Assembly: GCA_927911745.1 (NCBI GenBank) | Contig: CAKMQF010000042.1 | Location: forward strand, 1-21,823 | Direction: 5' to 3' | Length of the DNA: 21,823 nucleotides | Source of the DNA: an uncultured Gemella sp. | GTDB lineage: Bacteria > Bacillota > Bacilli > Staphylococcales > Gemellaceae | Shown: positions 1-8,155 of the stretch, one piece after another | Position numbering within the stretch: the stretch's first letter is position 1 | Layout of the letters: each line of letters opens with the position of its first letter | Made by a program: the position numbers and the translations under genes | The notes under the pieces: generated by a model | What the model was told of the DNA's origin: nothing | The model's database searches: none | What the model saw: the letters and a program-made list of their open reading frames with translations, nothing else

Positions 1-238
1 TTTTTCTTGATTTTCTTCAAGTAAAATTAGTGCTTCTTTTTGATTTTTTAGCAGCATCATCAAGTTGACCTTCAACTAATTTTTGACGCTCATCTAACAT
101 ATCAATAAGTTTGTCCCAAGCGAATTTTTTCAGTAATACCAATAAGATTAATACAGCTACAATGTTAATAGCCATATTTCCTAGATTAAAACCTTGATGA
201 GAAGAGTGTTCAGTAGCTAAAAATACTAAATTTTCCAT
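1..238 (-). CDS. atpF: ATP synthase F0 subunit b, N-terminal part, frameshifted and cut by window edge
   Basis: Subunit b is the membrane-anchored peripheral stalk of F-type ATP synthase; it ties the F0 sector to F1. The visible N-terminus has a short outer segment, one hydrophobic membrane span (about residues 21-36, rich in Ile, Val and Leu) and then the charged start of the long helix with the typical FAWDKLIDMLDERQKLVE pattern. The reading frame breaks in a run of six T at 44-49. Removing one T continues the expected helix (AAKNQKEALILLEENQEK) to the window edge, so a one-base insertion is likely. It lies 53 bases after atpE in the usual atpB-atpE-atpF order. The rest of the gene lies outside the window. 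Confidence 0.9.
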
Positions 239-291
239 TTACTAAATGCTCCTATTCTTCATAGTTCTTTTGTTTACAGTATTATACTAAA

Positions 292-505
292 TTATTTAGC
301 TAAGATAACGAATGAAATAACGATAGCTAAGATAGGTACTGCTTCTACAAGTGCGAATAATACGAAAGCATTAGATTTTAATCTTGATTCTAATTCTGGT
401 TGGCGAGATACACCTTCGATAAATTTACCGAATAAATCCGTTACCGATACCAGCACCAACTGCTGCTAAACCTGCTGCTAAACCTGCTCCAATTAATTCT
501 ACCAT
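292..505 (-). CDS. atpE: ATP synthase F0 subunit c, one-base frameshift
   Basis: Subunit c forms the proton-carrying rotor ring of F0. Translation from the ATG at 505 gives MVELIGAGLAAGLAAVGAGI, the classic glycine/alanine-rich first helix. It then hits a stop, because one extra base sits near 434-436. Removing it gives the polar loop (FIEGVSRQPE) and the second helix with the carboxylate motif FALVEAVPI, whose Glu is the proton-binding residue. The corrected length of 70 residues matches the family. A strong AAGGAGG site lies just upstream of the ATG. No single open frame covers this gene, so automated calling could miss it. Confidence 0.93.
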
Positions 506-583
506 AATTATATTTTCCTCCTTGGATAATAAATGAATTTTATTAATTATTAGATTTTTGCACATATAGTGCGTTTAAAAAGA

Positions 584-1313
584 TTAATGTTCATCACTAA
601 TTTTATGTGATAAATAAATGAATGTTAAGACAGTAAAGATATATGCTTGGATAAATCCTATAAATAGAGAGAATCCTTTCCATACTACTAGACCTGCCAT
701 ACCAGCTATTGCACCAAAGAATCCTACTGTTGTAAGAGTTGCTAATAGTGCTAATAATATTTCACCTGCATAGATATTACCGAATAAACGCATTGAAAAA
801 GTCATTAAGTTTGTGAACTCTTCAATAACCTTAAACGGTGTAATACCTATACCTGAAGAAGTATATGTACCAAAATAGTGTTTAACTCCTTTATACTTAA
901 TTCCTGCAAAATGAGTAAATACAATAATCAATAATGCAAGAGAGAAAGTAAATGTTGGATCCGCAGTTACAGAGTTGACATAAACTACTTCATTGTAACT
1001 AACTTCTATTAATACACCTATAGTATTTGCTACTGCAACAAGTGAAATAATTGTTAGGAGCTGTTGCCCATAATCCTTTACCATATTTTTTCCAGTTAAC
1101 ATTACCTTTGATGACATTATCACTAACGAAATACGCAAGTAATTCAACCGCATTTTGACGTTTACTATCTGGTCTTAATTTTATTCTACTAGTTAGAAAC
1201 ATCACAATAACAAAGGTAAGTAATACTGTTATTAAAGTTGTGATTACACTAGGAATATTAACCGTTATATCATAGCCAAATAATTTGGTAATAAGATATG
1301 TGTGTTTTTCCAT
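584..1313 (-). CDS. atpB: ATP synthase F0 subunit a, one-base frameshift
   Basis: Subunit a is the proton channel next to the c-ring. The N-terminal half reads from the ATG at 1313 (GAGGTGAG site upstream). The C-terminal half, in another frame, carries the conserved SMRLFGNIYAGE segment with the essential channel Arg and ends with FIQAYIFTVLTFIYLSHK. The frames join near 1054-1055, where dropping one base gives LWATAPTIISLVAVANTIG. The corrected length is 242 residues, normal for the family. About 156 bases separate it from upp; they contain a TATAAT-like box on this strand (about 1395-1400) but no clear -35. No atpI is seen between upp and atpB. Confidence 0.92.
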
Positions 1314-1469
1314 ATATTCCCCTCACCTCTTTTCTTAAGTAACTTTTAGATTTCTAAATCTGTTGTAATATAAAAAATTAGAAATACATAACCATATTAT
1401 AATATGATTTTGTAATATTTGCTAGCGATTTCTTAAATTTTATATGATTTAATTAAAAATAATCTAATA

Positions 1470-2099
1470 TTATTTAGTTCCGAAGATTCTGTCTCCAGCA
1501 TCCCCTAATCCAGGTACAATGTATCCGTGGTCATTTAGTTTTTCATCTAGACCAGCAATAAAGATATCAACATCTGGATGTGCTTCATGTAATGCTTTTA
1601 CACCCTCTGGAGCTGCTATTAAACACATAAATTTAATATCAGTAACACCACGTTGTTTAAGTGAGTCAATTGCCGCAATTGCTGAACCTCCGGTTGCTAA
1701 CATTGGGTCAACAACTATAAAGTGACGCTCTTCTGGATTGCTAGGTATTTTAACAAAATACTCATGTGGTTGTAGAGTTTCTGGATCACGATATAGTCCA
1801 ACGTGACCTACTCTCGCAGATGGGATTAAATTCATTAATCCATCTACCATTCCTAATCCTGCACGTAGAATTGGAACGAATACAATCTTTTTACCTGCAA
1901 GACGTTTACAAGTAGTAGTTTGGATTGGAGTTTCTACTTCAACATCCTCCAGTGGAAGGTCACGAGTAATTTCATAAGCCATTAAAGAACCTACTTCGTT
2001 AGTAAGTTGTCTAAAGTCTTTAGAACCCGTTCTTTTATCTCTAATGAAAGATAATTTATGTTGGATCAATGGATGATCAAAAACATGAACTTTTGACAT
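1470..2099 (-). CDS. upp: Uracil phosphoribosyltransferase
   Basis: Converts uracil and PRPP to UMP in pyrimidine salvage; cytoplasmic. The 209-residue frame is intact and of normal family length. The PRPP-binding loop is seen as [12 protein letters not shown] (about residues 128-139), and the C-terminal uracil-binding region ends with [13 protein letters not shown], typical of bacterial Upp. The start at 2099 has an AAAGGAG site about 10 bases upstream and a good promoter at 2134-2162. upp directly before the atp operon is a common order in Bacilli, which supports both calls. Confidence 0.97.
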   Translation of the reverse strand: MSKVHVFDHPLIQHKLSFIRDKRTGSKDFRQLTNEVGSLMAYEITRDLPLEDVEVETPIQTTTCKRLAGKKIVFVPILRAGLGMVDGLMNLIPSARVGHVGLYRDPETLQPHEYFVKIPSNPEERHFIVVDPMLATGGSAIAAIDSLKQRGVTDIKFMCLIAAPEGVKALHEAHPDVDIFIAGLDEKLNDHGYIVPGLGDAGDRIFGTK

Positions 2100-2133
2100 A
2101 ATTATAGTTCTCCTTTGTATTATTATTATATTT

Positions 2134-2162
2134 ATTTTACTCTAATTATTTCATTTTAACAA
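2134..2162 (-). promoter_or_regulatory. Promoter of upp
   Basis: On the minus strand: TTGTTA (-35, 2157-2162), a 17-base spacer, and TAAAAT (-10, 2134-2139), followed by the upp ribosome site. It fits sigma-A type promoters; not tested. Confidence 0.6.
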
Positions 2163-2285
2163 GAGATATCCGAAAATATTTTACTCAGTTCAATAAATAT
2201 TTTTTTATTACTTTTGTTATATTACTAGACTTATACTACATAAAATATTACAATAATAAAAAACAATATTTATGGAGATTTTATC

Positions 2286-2603
2286 ATGCAAAGAAAAACA
2301 TTATTAGGGATATTTTTACTTACTAGTATTTTATACTATATTATTCCCCTACTTTTTTTGAAATTTTATAATGGAACTAGTGATAAAGCTGGTTTTATTT
2401 TGCTCTTAGCTTATGGATTTTCATCATTTGCAATTACACTATTGGTGACATATTTTATACAAAGAACAATTTATACTCCGCTTCTAAGTATTACTTTAGC
2501 ACTTCCACTTTTTTTCATTTTTAATTCAAGTGCTTTAGTTTTAATACTTCTTATAATAGTATTTTCTTTTGTTGCCTATGCTTTAACTGCATTAATAAAA
2601 TAA
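2286..2603 (+). CDS. Small membrane protein, unknown (first of three)
   Basis: A 105-residue, very hydrophobic protein with about four membrane segments (roughly residues 6-26, 36-59, 66-82 and 84-102) and few charged residues. I do not recognise the family. It has a GGAG site (TATGGAG) before the ATG and is followed after 13 bases by a second small membrane gene with its own AAGGAG site. The upstream region has only weak promoter-like sequence. The base composition is as AT-rich as the neighbourhood. No catalytic motif is seen. Confidence 0.7.
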   Translation: MQRKTLLGIFLLTSILYYIIPLLFLKFYNGTSDKAGFILLLAYGFSSFAITLLVTYFIQRTIYTPLLSITLALPLFFIFNSSALVLILLIIVFSFVAYALTALIK

Positions 2604-2616
2604 ATAAGGAGATCAT

Positions 2617-2802
2617 ATGACTATTTTCAAACGTAATTTACTAATAGCAACTGGTGTATATATACTTTTTTATCTAGCACCAATATTAGCTAATCCATTC
2701 ATGGCTTTAAATTTATTAGAAGCCGCTGTTGTTGGAGCCTTTATTTTCGGCGGATTCTACTTAAGTTATATTTTCATGTATACTAATAAAAGCAAAACTT
2801 GA
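2617..2802 (+). CDS. Small membrane protein, unknown (second of three)
   Basis: A 61-residue protein with two hydrophobic segments (about residues 8-26 and 31-54) and a short basic C-terminus (NKSKT). An AAGGAG site lies 7 bases before the ATG. Its TGA stop overlaps the ATG of the next frame (ATGA, 2800-2804), a sign of translational coupling. The family is not recognised. Confidence 0.65.
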   Translation: MTIFKRNLLIATGVYILFYLAPILANPFMALNLLEAAVVGAFIFGGFYLSYIFMYTNKSKT

Positions 2803-3147
2803 TGAACGCACTAAAAAATACTATAATTACAATATTAGTATTAGTAATTGCATTATTAATATTTTTTTAATCCTTTCAAATTTCCAACTGCATTCAATAT
2901 TATTGTAAATAGATATTTAGCAATACTAATTCTTCTGCTAATATTAATTTTTATAATATTATTAGCAAGAAAGATGGATAATTCTATAATACTAGTTTTA
3001 CTTTTTGCACCATCGATTATCCAAGGATTACTAATGCGTCTATCTTATAAGGCTATGATATTTTATATCGCCAACCCTAACTTTAATTTATATTTAATAG
3101 CCGCTATTTTCATTGGATATTATATTTATAACAATAACAAAAAATAA
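2802..3147 (+). CDS. Small membrane protein, unknown (third of three), one-base frameshift
   Basis: The ATG at 2802 overlaps the stop of the preceding gene. The frame opens with a hydrophobic stretch (MNALKNTIITILVLVIALLI), then stops at a run of seven T (2862-2868). Removing one T restores a 114-residue protein that runs to TAA at 3145-3147, passing through LAILILLLILIFIILLARKM and two more hydrophobic segments, and ending in a basic NNNKK tail. The long open continuation in one frame and the coupled start make this a real gene. The family is not recognised; it is a membrane protein like its two operon partners. Confidence 0.7.
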
Positions 3148-3207
3148 GTAAGTATTTAAAAGGGAAAACATCATTAATTTATATGAAAAACTCTCTTCTA
3201 AAAAAAG

Positions 3208-3252
3208 AAAACTGATAATCTAGATATTATTTCTAGACTATCAGTTTTTTTT
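3208..3252. terminator. Bidirectional terminator
   Basis: AAAACTGATA (3208-3217) pairs with TATCAGTTTT (3239-3248), and inside it TCTAGA (3219-3224) pairs with TCTAGA (3232-3237). A run of T follows on the plus strand and the matching A run on the other side. It separates the three-gene plus operon from the convergent PepSY gene. Confidence 0.85.
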
Positions 3253-3880
3253 AGTTATCTATTTCTACTTTTAAAACTTTTCCTGACACAGCATCAACTT
3301 TTAAATCATATTCTAATCCATTTGCACGAGCTTCTATATCATAAACATATAAAGGTACTCCATTATTTTGAACTGCGTAATCATCCTCATACTCAGGTTT
3401 AATTTTTACAAAATTAATATTTTGTTCTGGCGTTGAAATTGCTTGTGCTACTATAGAGCGAATTTCTTGTTGTGATTTTGCATTTTGTACATTTTGTTGA
3501 GTATTGATATTATTGTTATTTTGAACATTTGAAGATTGGTTATCATTTTGCGAATTACTGTTTGAACCATTATCACTATTGTTACTATTATTATTATTGT
3601 TTCCGTTATTGTTATTTTGATTTGATTGCTGTCCAACATTCAGCTTCACATTTGAATACGCTTCTTGAATCTTAGCTCTTTGTGCTGTTTCATACTTATC
3701 GTATGCATATGCTCCTACTCCACCTGTTACTACTACAGCTAATGCTCCAATAATTAATGGTTTTAAAAAGTTTCTTTTTGCTCTTTTTGGTTGATCATTA
3801 TATTGATTATTGCTACTTATTGTCTCTTCGTAAACTCCTTCTAGTGTTTCAATTTCATTGTTGTTAATTTTTTTAGTCAT
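3251..3880 (-). CDS. Membrane-anchored PepSY-domain protein with Asn-rich linker
   Basis: A 209-residue intact frame. The N-terminal 35 residues are polar and end in a basic patch (PKRAKRNFLK). One membrane span follows (about residues 42-61), then a linker very rich in Asn, Gln and Ser (about residues 85-130), then a C-terminal PepSY domain (about 133-209) ending in YDLKVDAVSGKVLKVEID. PepSY domains are thought to sit outside the membrane and may restrain proteases; the predicted topology puts this one outside. It lies downstream of a two-component system, separated by a terminator, and is preceded by three tandem promoter/operator copies, so it is probably a main target of that system (inference). 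Its ribosome site is AGAGGT. Confidence 0.82.
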   Translation of the reverse strand: MTKKINNNEIETLEGVYEETISSNNQYNDQPKRAKRNFLKPLIIGALAVVVTGGVGAYAYDKYETAQRAKIQEAYSNVKLNVGQQSNQNNNNGNNNNNSNNSDNGSNSNSQNDNQSSNVQNNNNINTQQNVQNAKSQQEIRSIVAQAISTPEQNINFVKIKPEYEDDYAVQNNGVPLYVYDIEARANGLEYDLKVDAVSGKVLKVEIDN

Positions 3881-3909
3881 TTTATATACCTCTTTTTCTT
3901 TATATTTTT

Positions 3910-3941
3910 ATTATATATTTCTTTTATGAACGTTAAATGAA
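3910..3941 (-). promoter_or_regulatory. Promoter/operator copy nearest the PepSY gene
   Basis: TATAAT at 3910-3915, operator TTCATTTAACGTTCAT at 3926-3941. The position expected for the -35 (3933-3938, ATTTAA) lies inside the operator and does not match the -35 consensus, which suggests an activator-dependent promoter. Confidence 0.65.
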
Positions 3942-3975
3942 AATTTCACTTTTGTTCTTCTCTTTTGATATTTTT

Positions 3976-4007
3976 ATTATATCTTTGTTTTATGAATCTT
4001 AAATGAA
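3976..4007 (-). promoter_or_regulatory. Promoter/operator middle copy
   Basis: TATAAT at 3976-3981 and operator TTCATTTAAGATTCAT at 3992-4007, with the same 17-base distance to an ATTTAA at the -35 position as in the other two copies. The two middle bases of the operator spacer differ (GA instead of CG), while both TTCAT halves are kept. Confidence 0.65.
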
Positions 4008-4042
4008 GATTTCATTTTTGTTCTTCTCTTTTGATATTTTTT

Positions 4043-4074
4043 ATTATACGATTCCTTTATGAACGTTAAATGAA
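4043..4074 (-). promoter_or_regulatory. Promoter/operator distal copy
   Basis: TATAAT at 4043-4048 and operator TTCATTTAACGTTCAT at 4059-4074, identical in the operator to the proximal copy. Likely bound by an OmpR-type regulator, since such proteins bind direct repeats about 11 bases apart; the adjacent regulator (5477-6148) is the obvious candidate. Confidence 0.65.
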
Positions 4075-4103
4075 GATTTTTATTAATTTATAATTTTTTT
4101 CAA

Positions 4104-4140
4104 TATAAAAGCACACCCTCTTAATTTAAAGGTGTGCCTT
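4104..4140 (-). terminator. Terminator after the histidine kinase
   Basis: GCACACC and GGTGTGC arms (4131-4137 and 4111-4117) with a 13-base loop, followed on the minus strand by TTTTAT. It separates the two-component operon from the PepSY transcription unit. Confidence 0.8.
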
Positions 4141-4148
4141 CATTATTC

Positions 4149-5493
4149 TTAAAGATTCACTACAAATCTTGTTCCTTTTGGCTTATTATCTAAAACAGCT
4201 ATTTTACCATCATGCAATTCTACTATTTTTTGGCTAATAGACAAACCTAACCCTGAAGAATTATCTTCAGTCGTTGTTCTTGATTTATCTACTTTATAAA
4301 ACCTATCCCAAATAAGTTTTTTCTCATTATCACTTATTCCAATGCCATCATCAGCAACTTCAAGAATTATACTCTTTCTTCTAGCTAAACAAACTGTTAC
4401 TTCCGTTTCAGCATATTTCAAAGCATTTGATAATAAGTTATCTATCATTCTCATAATTAAAGCTTCATTTGCATGAACTATGATATTTTCTTCTATATTT
4501 ATCGATAACTTTATATTCTTATTATCAAATAGAATTTTATAATCCTCTAATGTATGTTTAATCTTCTCAGATAGTTTAACTTCTTGTTTCGGTATCTCTA
4601 AACGACTATCTAGCCTAGCTAATTCTAAAATTTGATTAATCATAGAGGCCATCCTCTTACTTTGTCTCTCAATTACTTCAAACGATTCTTTTGCATCTTC
4701 TATAGAATCGGTATATTTCGCTCCATATTCACTTTTCTGCCATTACTACAGAAATTGGTGTTCTAAGCTCATGCGATACATCCGAACTAAATTGGCGCTC
4801 TCTTTTTGATGAATTTTCTAGCGTTTCTAACATTTCGTTAAAAATTTTACCTAATTTGTGAACTTCATCAGTTCCTTCCTCTATGTAAATCCTTTTACTT
4901 AAATCATTACTATGAGCAATAGCCTCAGCTGTTTCTGTCATATCTCTTACAGGCTTCAATGAACTTCTTATTATTAAGTATCCACCATACATTATTACCA
5001 TAATAACAAATGGGCTACCAATACTAATAATTATCGGTAATATCCAGCCATTAATGTTATTTGTAACTTGAACAATACCCCTTACATATTTTCCATTACC
5101 TAATCTAGCGGAACTGGTTTCTGAATCATAGTATAAATATTTATTATGATTTACATCTTTATACTCAGAAATAGCTCCAAGACTAAAATCATTGACTTTA
5201 AAATTTCTAGGCACAGATCCTGCAACAAGATTACCATCTTTATCATATACAGACAATGTAACACCATCTTCAAATGGAGTAAACGTATCAGCACCACTTG
5301 AAATTTCCGTTACCTCTTCTATTAACCTTTTTTTAGCCCCACTCTCTACAACACTATCACTAACAAAAAATGTCCCAATAATTAACGATCCTATCAGTAA
5401 AACTATAAATGTCGTATACCATAAAGTGATTTTGAAAGTTAATGATACTTTTCTAAATGAAAATATTGATAATTTCTTAATTTTCTTTAACAA
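4149..5493 (-). CDS. Sensor histidine kinase (HAMP/HisKA/HATPase), one-base frameshift
   Basis: Membrane sensor kinase of a two-component system. Order: first membrane span (about residues 20-42), an outside sensor region of about 105 residues, second span (about 151-175), HAMP linker, phospho-acceptor H-box SSDVSHELRTPISVV (His about 241), then the ATPase domain with N-box (MIDNLLSNALKY), G1 (DDGIGIS), F-box (WDRFYKV) and G2 (SSGLGLSISQ). The frame breaks at four T (4733-4736); removing one gives MAESEYGAKYTDSIEDAKES and a 447-residue protein of normal length. It overlaps the upstream regulator gene by 17 bases. The signal is not evident from sequence. Confidence 0.92.
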
Positions 5494-6148
5494 AGTATCC
5501 TAGCCCCCTTTTAGTATAAATAATAGTTTTATCCGTTCCATTGTCTAGTTTTTTCCTAATATTTTTTATAATAACATCTACTATATTAGAAGCCCCGTCA
5601 TAATCATAATCCCAAACATGATTAAGAATCTGATCACGACTCAATATACTTTCTTTATTCTTCATAAGATACTCTAATACCTCATATTCTTTACCAGTTA
5701 AGCCTATATTCACACCATTTCTAGTAACTTGTTTTTTAGAAATATCAAGTACAATATCATCAACTTGAATAACATTAGTTGCTAAACCATAATTTCTTCT
5801 CATTAGAACCCTTATTCTCGCAAATAATTCATCAAATTCAAACGGCTTAACTATATAATCATCAGCACCACTGTCTAGACCAACAATTTTATCCTCTAAA
5901 GTGTCTTTAGCTGTTAACATTATAACTGGTGTATTATTTTTACTCTCGCGAAGCCTCTTGATAAACTCATAGCCATCAACATTCGGCATCATAATATCAG
6001 TAATAATCAAATCATAGTCACTATAACTAACAAAATCCAATGCTTCTTCACCATCGAAACAACTATCTACACTATAATTATTTCTTTTTAAGTGTTTAGT
6101 AATTATTCTATTCAAATCACGTTCATCTTCTACAACAAGAATCTTCAT
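5477..6148 (-). CDS. OmpR/PhoB-family response regulator
   Basis: Intact 223-residue regulator. Receiver domain at about 1-115: acidic pair ED (7-8), phospho-acceptor Asp51 in LIITDIMMPNVDGYEF, and the Lys in VKPFEF. A winged-helix DNA-binding domain follows, with TGKEYEVLEYLMKN and the C-terminal IIYTKRGLGYFV hairpin. It is first in an operon with the kinase, with overlapping genes, so the two are cognate. A promoter lies at 6179-6207. Such regulators bind direct repeats; the TTCAT-N6-TTCAT boxes upstream of the PepSY gene are likely targets. I cannot assign it to a named orthologue such as CiaR or ArlR. Confidence 0.95.
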   Translation of the reverse strand: MKILVVEDERDLNRIITKHLKRNNYSVDSCFDGEEALDFVSYSDYDLIITDIMMPNVDGYEFIKRLRESKNNTPVIMLTAKDTLEDKIVGLDSGADDYIVKPFEFDELFARIRVLMRRNYGLATNVIQVDDIVLDISKKQVTRNGVNIGLTGKEYEVLEYLMKNKESILSRDQILNHVWDYDYDGASNIVDVIIKNIRKKLDNGTDKTIIYTKRGLGYFVKEN

Positions 6149-6178
6149 AACAATCTCCTCATACCAAATTTCTACTAT

Positions 6179-6207
6179 ATTTTACTTAATTCACATATAA
6201 ATGTAAA
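6179..6207 (-). promoter_or_regulatory. Promoter of the two-component operon
   Basis: TTTACA (-35, 6202-6207), a 17-base spacer, and TAAAAT (-10, 6179-6184) on the minus strand, about 30 bases before the regulator start. Confidence 0.6.
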
Positions 6208-6220
6208 ACAATAGTTATCA

Positions 6221-6234
6221 AATTCTATAGAATT
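6221..6234. promoter_or_regulatory. 14-bp perfect palindrome upstream of the two-component promoter
   Basis: AATTCTATAGAATT is a perfect palindrome placed 13 bases upstream of the -35 box. It differs from the TTCAT direct repeats, so it would be the site of another, unidentified protein if functional. Palindromes of this length can arise by chance in AT-rich DNA. Confidence 0.3.
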
Positions 6235-6291
6235 TTAGATTTACATTTATTAACAAAGTCAGTATATATTATATAAATGAATTTAATAATG

Positions 6292-6343
6292 AAAAAACGA
6301 CCTAAAATAGTAATTTATAAAATCACATATCTAAGTCGCTTTT
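6292..6343 (-). terminator. Terminator of the ABC importer operon
   Basis: On the minus strand AAAAGCGAC pairs with GTCGTTTTT through an imperfect long hairpin whose inner part pairs GTGATTT with AAATTAC. Six T follow. It lies just after the ATPase stop. Confidence 0.7.
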
Positions 6344-6350
6344 GTTACTT

Positions 6351-7124
6351 TTATTCACTTTCTTCTAAATTATAAAGTAATTCATATAATGCTTTTGCAT
6401 CTAGTTTTTCTTTTTCTTCTTTACTAATGTCTTGAACTAATTCGCCACGGTGCAACACTATTATTCTATTACCGTATTTCACCGCATCTTGAATATTGTG
6501 AGTTATCATTAAAGCTGTTAATTTTTTCTCTTCAATCTTTTGTCGAGTAAGTTCCATTATCTTCTTCTGTGTTTTAGGATCTAATGCTGCCGTATGTTCA
6601 TCAAGAAGTAAAAGTTTTGGAGTTGTCATAGTAGCCATTAATAGTGCAATAGCTTGACGTTGTCCACCAGATAAAAGACCCATTTCACTATCTAATCTAT
6701 CTTCAAGCCCTAAGTCTAAAGTCACTAGCAATTCTTTAAAAAGTTTTCTATCTTCTTTAGTAGTTCCTGGTTTAAAACCTCTAACTTTACCACGTCGTAG
6801 TGCTAAAGACATATTCTGTGCAACAGTCATACGAGGGGCTGTTCCATCAAGTGGGTTTTGGAAAACTCTACTAATAAATCCTGCTCTCTTATGTTCTACT
6901 ATATTACTTACATCTTTTCCTTCTATTAAGATTTCTCCACCATCTAATGAGAATGAACCTGCTAAGGCATTAAGAAAAGTTGACTTTCCTGCTCCATTTC
7001 CACCAAGAATAGTAATAAAATCACCATCTTTTATTTCAAGACTAACATTTTTTAAAGCATGTTGCTCTCTAATAGTTCCAGGAAAGAATGTTTTATCTAT
7101 TTTATTAATTTTTATAAATGACAT
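6351..7124 (-). CDS. trpZ: ABC importer ATPase (TrpZ type)
   Basis: Cytoplasmic ATPase that powers the importer encoded by its neighbours. The 257-residue protein has Walker A GGNGAGKST (about 42-50), signature LSGGQRQAIAL (about 151), Walker B LLLLDEHTAALDP and the switch histidine in MITHN. It starts 4 bases after the permease stop, so the two are co-translated. ATPases beside a PF04392-type binding protein and a LivH-like permease are annotated as TrpZ in streptococci. The substrate assignment to tryptophan rests on family and leader context rather than on this protein. Confidence 0.88.
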   Translation of the reverse strand: MSFIKINKIDKTFFPGTIREQHALKNVSLEIKDGDFITILGGNGAGKSTFLNALAGSFSLDGGEILIEGKDVSNIVEHKRAGFISRVFQNPLDGTAPRMTVAQNMSLALRRGKVRGFKPGTTKEDRKLFKELLVTLDLGLEDRLDSEMGLLSGGQRQAIALLMATMTTPKLLLLDEHTAALDPKTQKKIMELTRQKIEEKKLTALMITHNIQDAVKYGNRIIVLHRGELVQDISKEEKEKLDAKALYELLYNLEESE

Positions 7125-7127
7125 TTT

Positions 7128-8003
7128 CTACGCATCCTTTCTCTTAGCTTTTAATTTTAATTGAGGTAGGGTTAAGAATATAGCAATTACTAAAGCTGAA
7201 ACTAATTTAAAGTCATTAGCTCCAATAATATTTAATTTTAACACTCCAACTAGCAGTAATCTATAGATTATCGCACCACAAATTACACAAACTAATCTTG
7301 ACGTAAAAGCCACATCTTTGAAGATTACTTCTCCTATAATTATTGCTGCTAACGCTACTACTATTACCCCGATACCACTGTTTACATCTGAATAACCATT
7401 GTTTTGAGCTAAAATCGCACCAGCTAAAGAAATAATTCCATTAGCAAGCATTAATCCTAAAATCGTCATTGTTTTTGTAGAAATACCTAATGCTGTCGCC
7501 ATTTTCTCATTATCTCCTGTTGCAATTAAACTCTGACCTAATTCCGTTGAAAAGAATAAAGACATAGCAATAATAATTAATCCAGAAAGAATAATTCCAA
7601 CAAATACAGTATCATAATGAGTTGGTAAGTTTAATCCTTGAATTTTACTAAAGATTGTATCTTTATTGATTAAACTTAAATTTGGTCTACCCATAATTCT
7701 AAGGTTCACCGATAATAATGCAGTCATTGTTAAGATTCCTGCAAGTAAACTTGGAATTTTACAAACGGTAATTAAGAATCCCGTAACAAGACCTGCTAAC
7801 ATACCTGCTACTATCGAAATCAATGTAGCTATAATAGGATTGATCCCATTATGTATACAAATAACACAGACTGCTGCTCCTAAAGGATACGCTCCTTCAG
7901 TAGTCATATCTGCAATATTTAAAACTCTAAAACTTATAAACAATCCAAGCGATAATATACCCCACAGCATCCCCTGTGAAATCGCTGAAATAAATAAATC
8001 CAT
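7128..8003 (-). CDS. trpY: ABC importer permease (TrpY type)
   Basis: A 291-residue membrane protein with about eight or nine hydrophobic segments, of the branched-chain-amino-acid-type permease family (LivH-like). It begins MDLFISAISQGMLWGILSLGL and contains the conserved cytoplasmic loop region around SLIATGDNEKMATALGIS, the likely coupling contact with the ATPase. It lies between the ATPase gene (4 bases) and the binding-protein gene (152 bases). The larger gap upstream holds a strong hairpin at 8055-8102. Confidence 0.88.
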   Translation of the reverse strand: MDLFISAISQGMLWGILSLGLFISFRVLNIADMTTEGAYPLGAAVCVICIHNGINPIIATLISIVAGMLAGLVTGFLITVCKIPSLLAGILTMTALLSVNLRIMGRPNLSLINKDTIFSKIQGLNLPTHYDTVFVGIILSGLIIIAMSLFFSTELGQSLIATGDNEKMATALGISTKTMTILGLMLANGIISLAGAILAQNNGYSDVNSGIGVIVVALAAIIIGEVIFKDVAFTSRLVCVICGAIIYRLLLVGVLKLNIIGANDFKLVSALVIAIFLTLPQLKLKAKRKDA

Positions 8004-8054
8004 CCTGCACCTCTTTTATTTAATATTCCTTCTAATTTGATTTTATATAATTTA

Positions 8055-8102
8055 GAGCGACTCATAAACAATAATTTTTTCTATTGATTTGATGAGTCGC
8101 TC
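8055..8102 (-). other. Intercistronic RNA hairpin between binding protein and permease genes
   Basis: Perfect 11-bp arms GAGCGACTCAT (minus strand, 8102-8092) and ATGAGTCGCTC (8065-8055), with inner CAATA/TATTG pairing. No U-run follows, so it is a poor terminator. It more likely stabilises or sets the end of the binding-protein message, which would raise that protein over the membrane subunits (inference). The GCGACT core also appears in the operon terminator at 6292-6343. Confidence 0.6.
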
Positions 8103-8155
8103 CTTTTAATTATTTATAATTCAAATAGCTTCTTAATAATATAATATCAATAATA

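Larger units (their letters stand above)
3898..4080 (-). repeat. Tandem repeat, three copies of a 64-67 bp promoter/operator unit
   Basis: Copies span about 3898-3961, 3962-4027 and 4028-4080 (the last is partial). Each contains, on the minus strand, a direct repeat TTCAT-N6-TTCAT, then 10 bases, then TATAAT. The period is 66-67 bp, close to whole helical turns. Differences between the copies fall mostly outside the boxes. Confidence 0.85.

Noticed and set aside
1519..1725. Plus-strand frame of 68 codons inside upp
   Set aside because: It is antisense to a fully conserved enzyme gene and has no ribosome site; a shadow frame.
3451..3639. Ile/Thr-rich alternative frame in the PepSY gene
   Set aside because: It results from the AAT/CAA codon repeats of the Asn-rich linker read in another frame.
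3898..4080. CRISPR-like array
   Set aside because: Repeats are directly tandem with no unique spacers, and each contains a promoter and operator. No cas gene is present.
7666..8040. Plus-strand frame of 124 codons opposite the permease
   Set aside because: Antisense shadow of a conserved membrane protein; no promoter or ribosome site.
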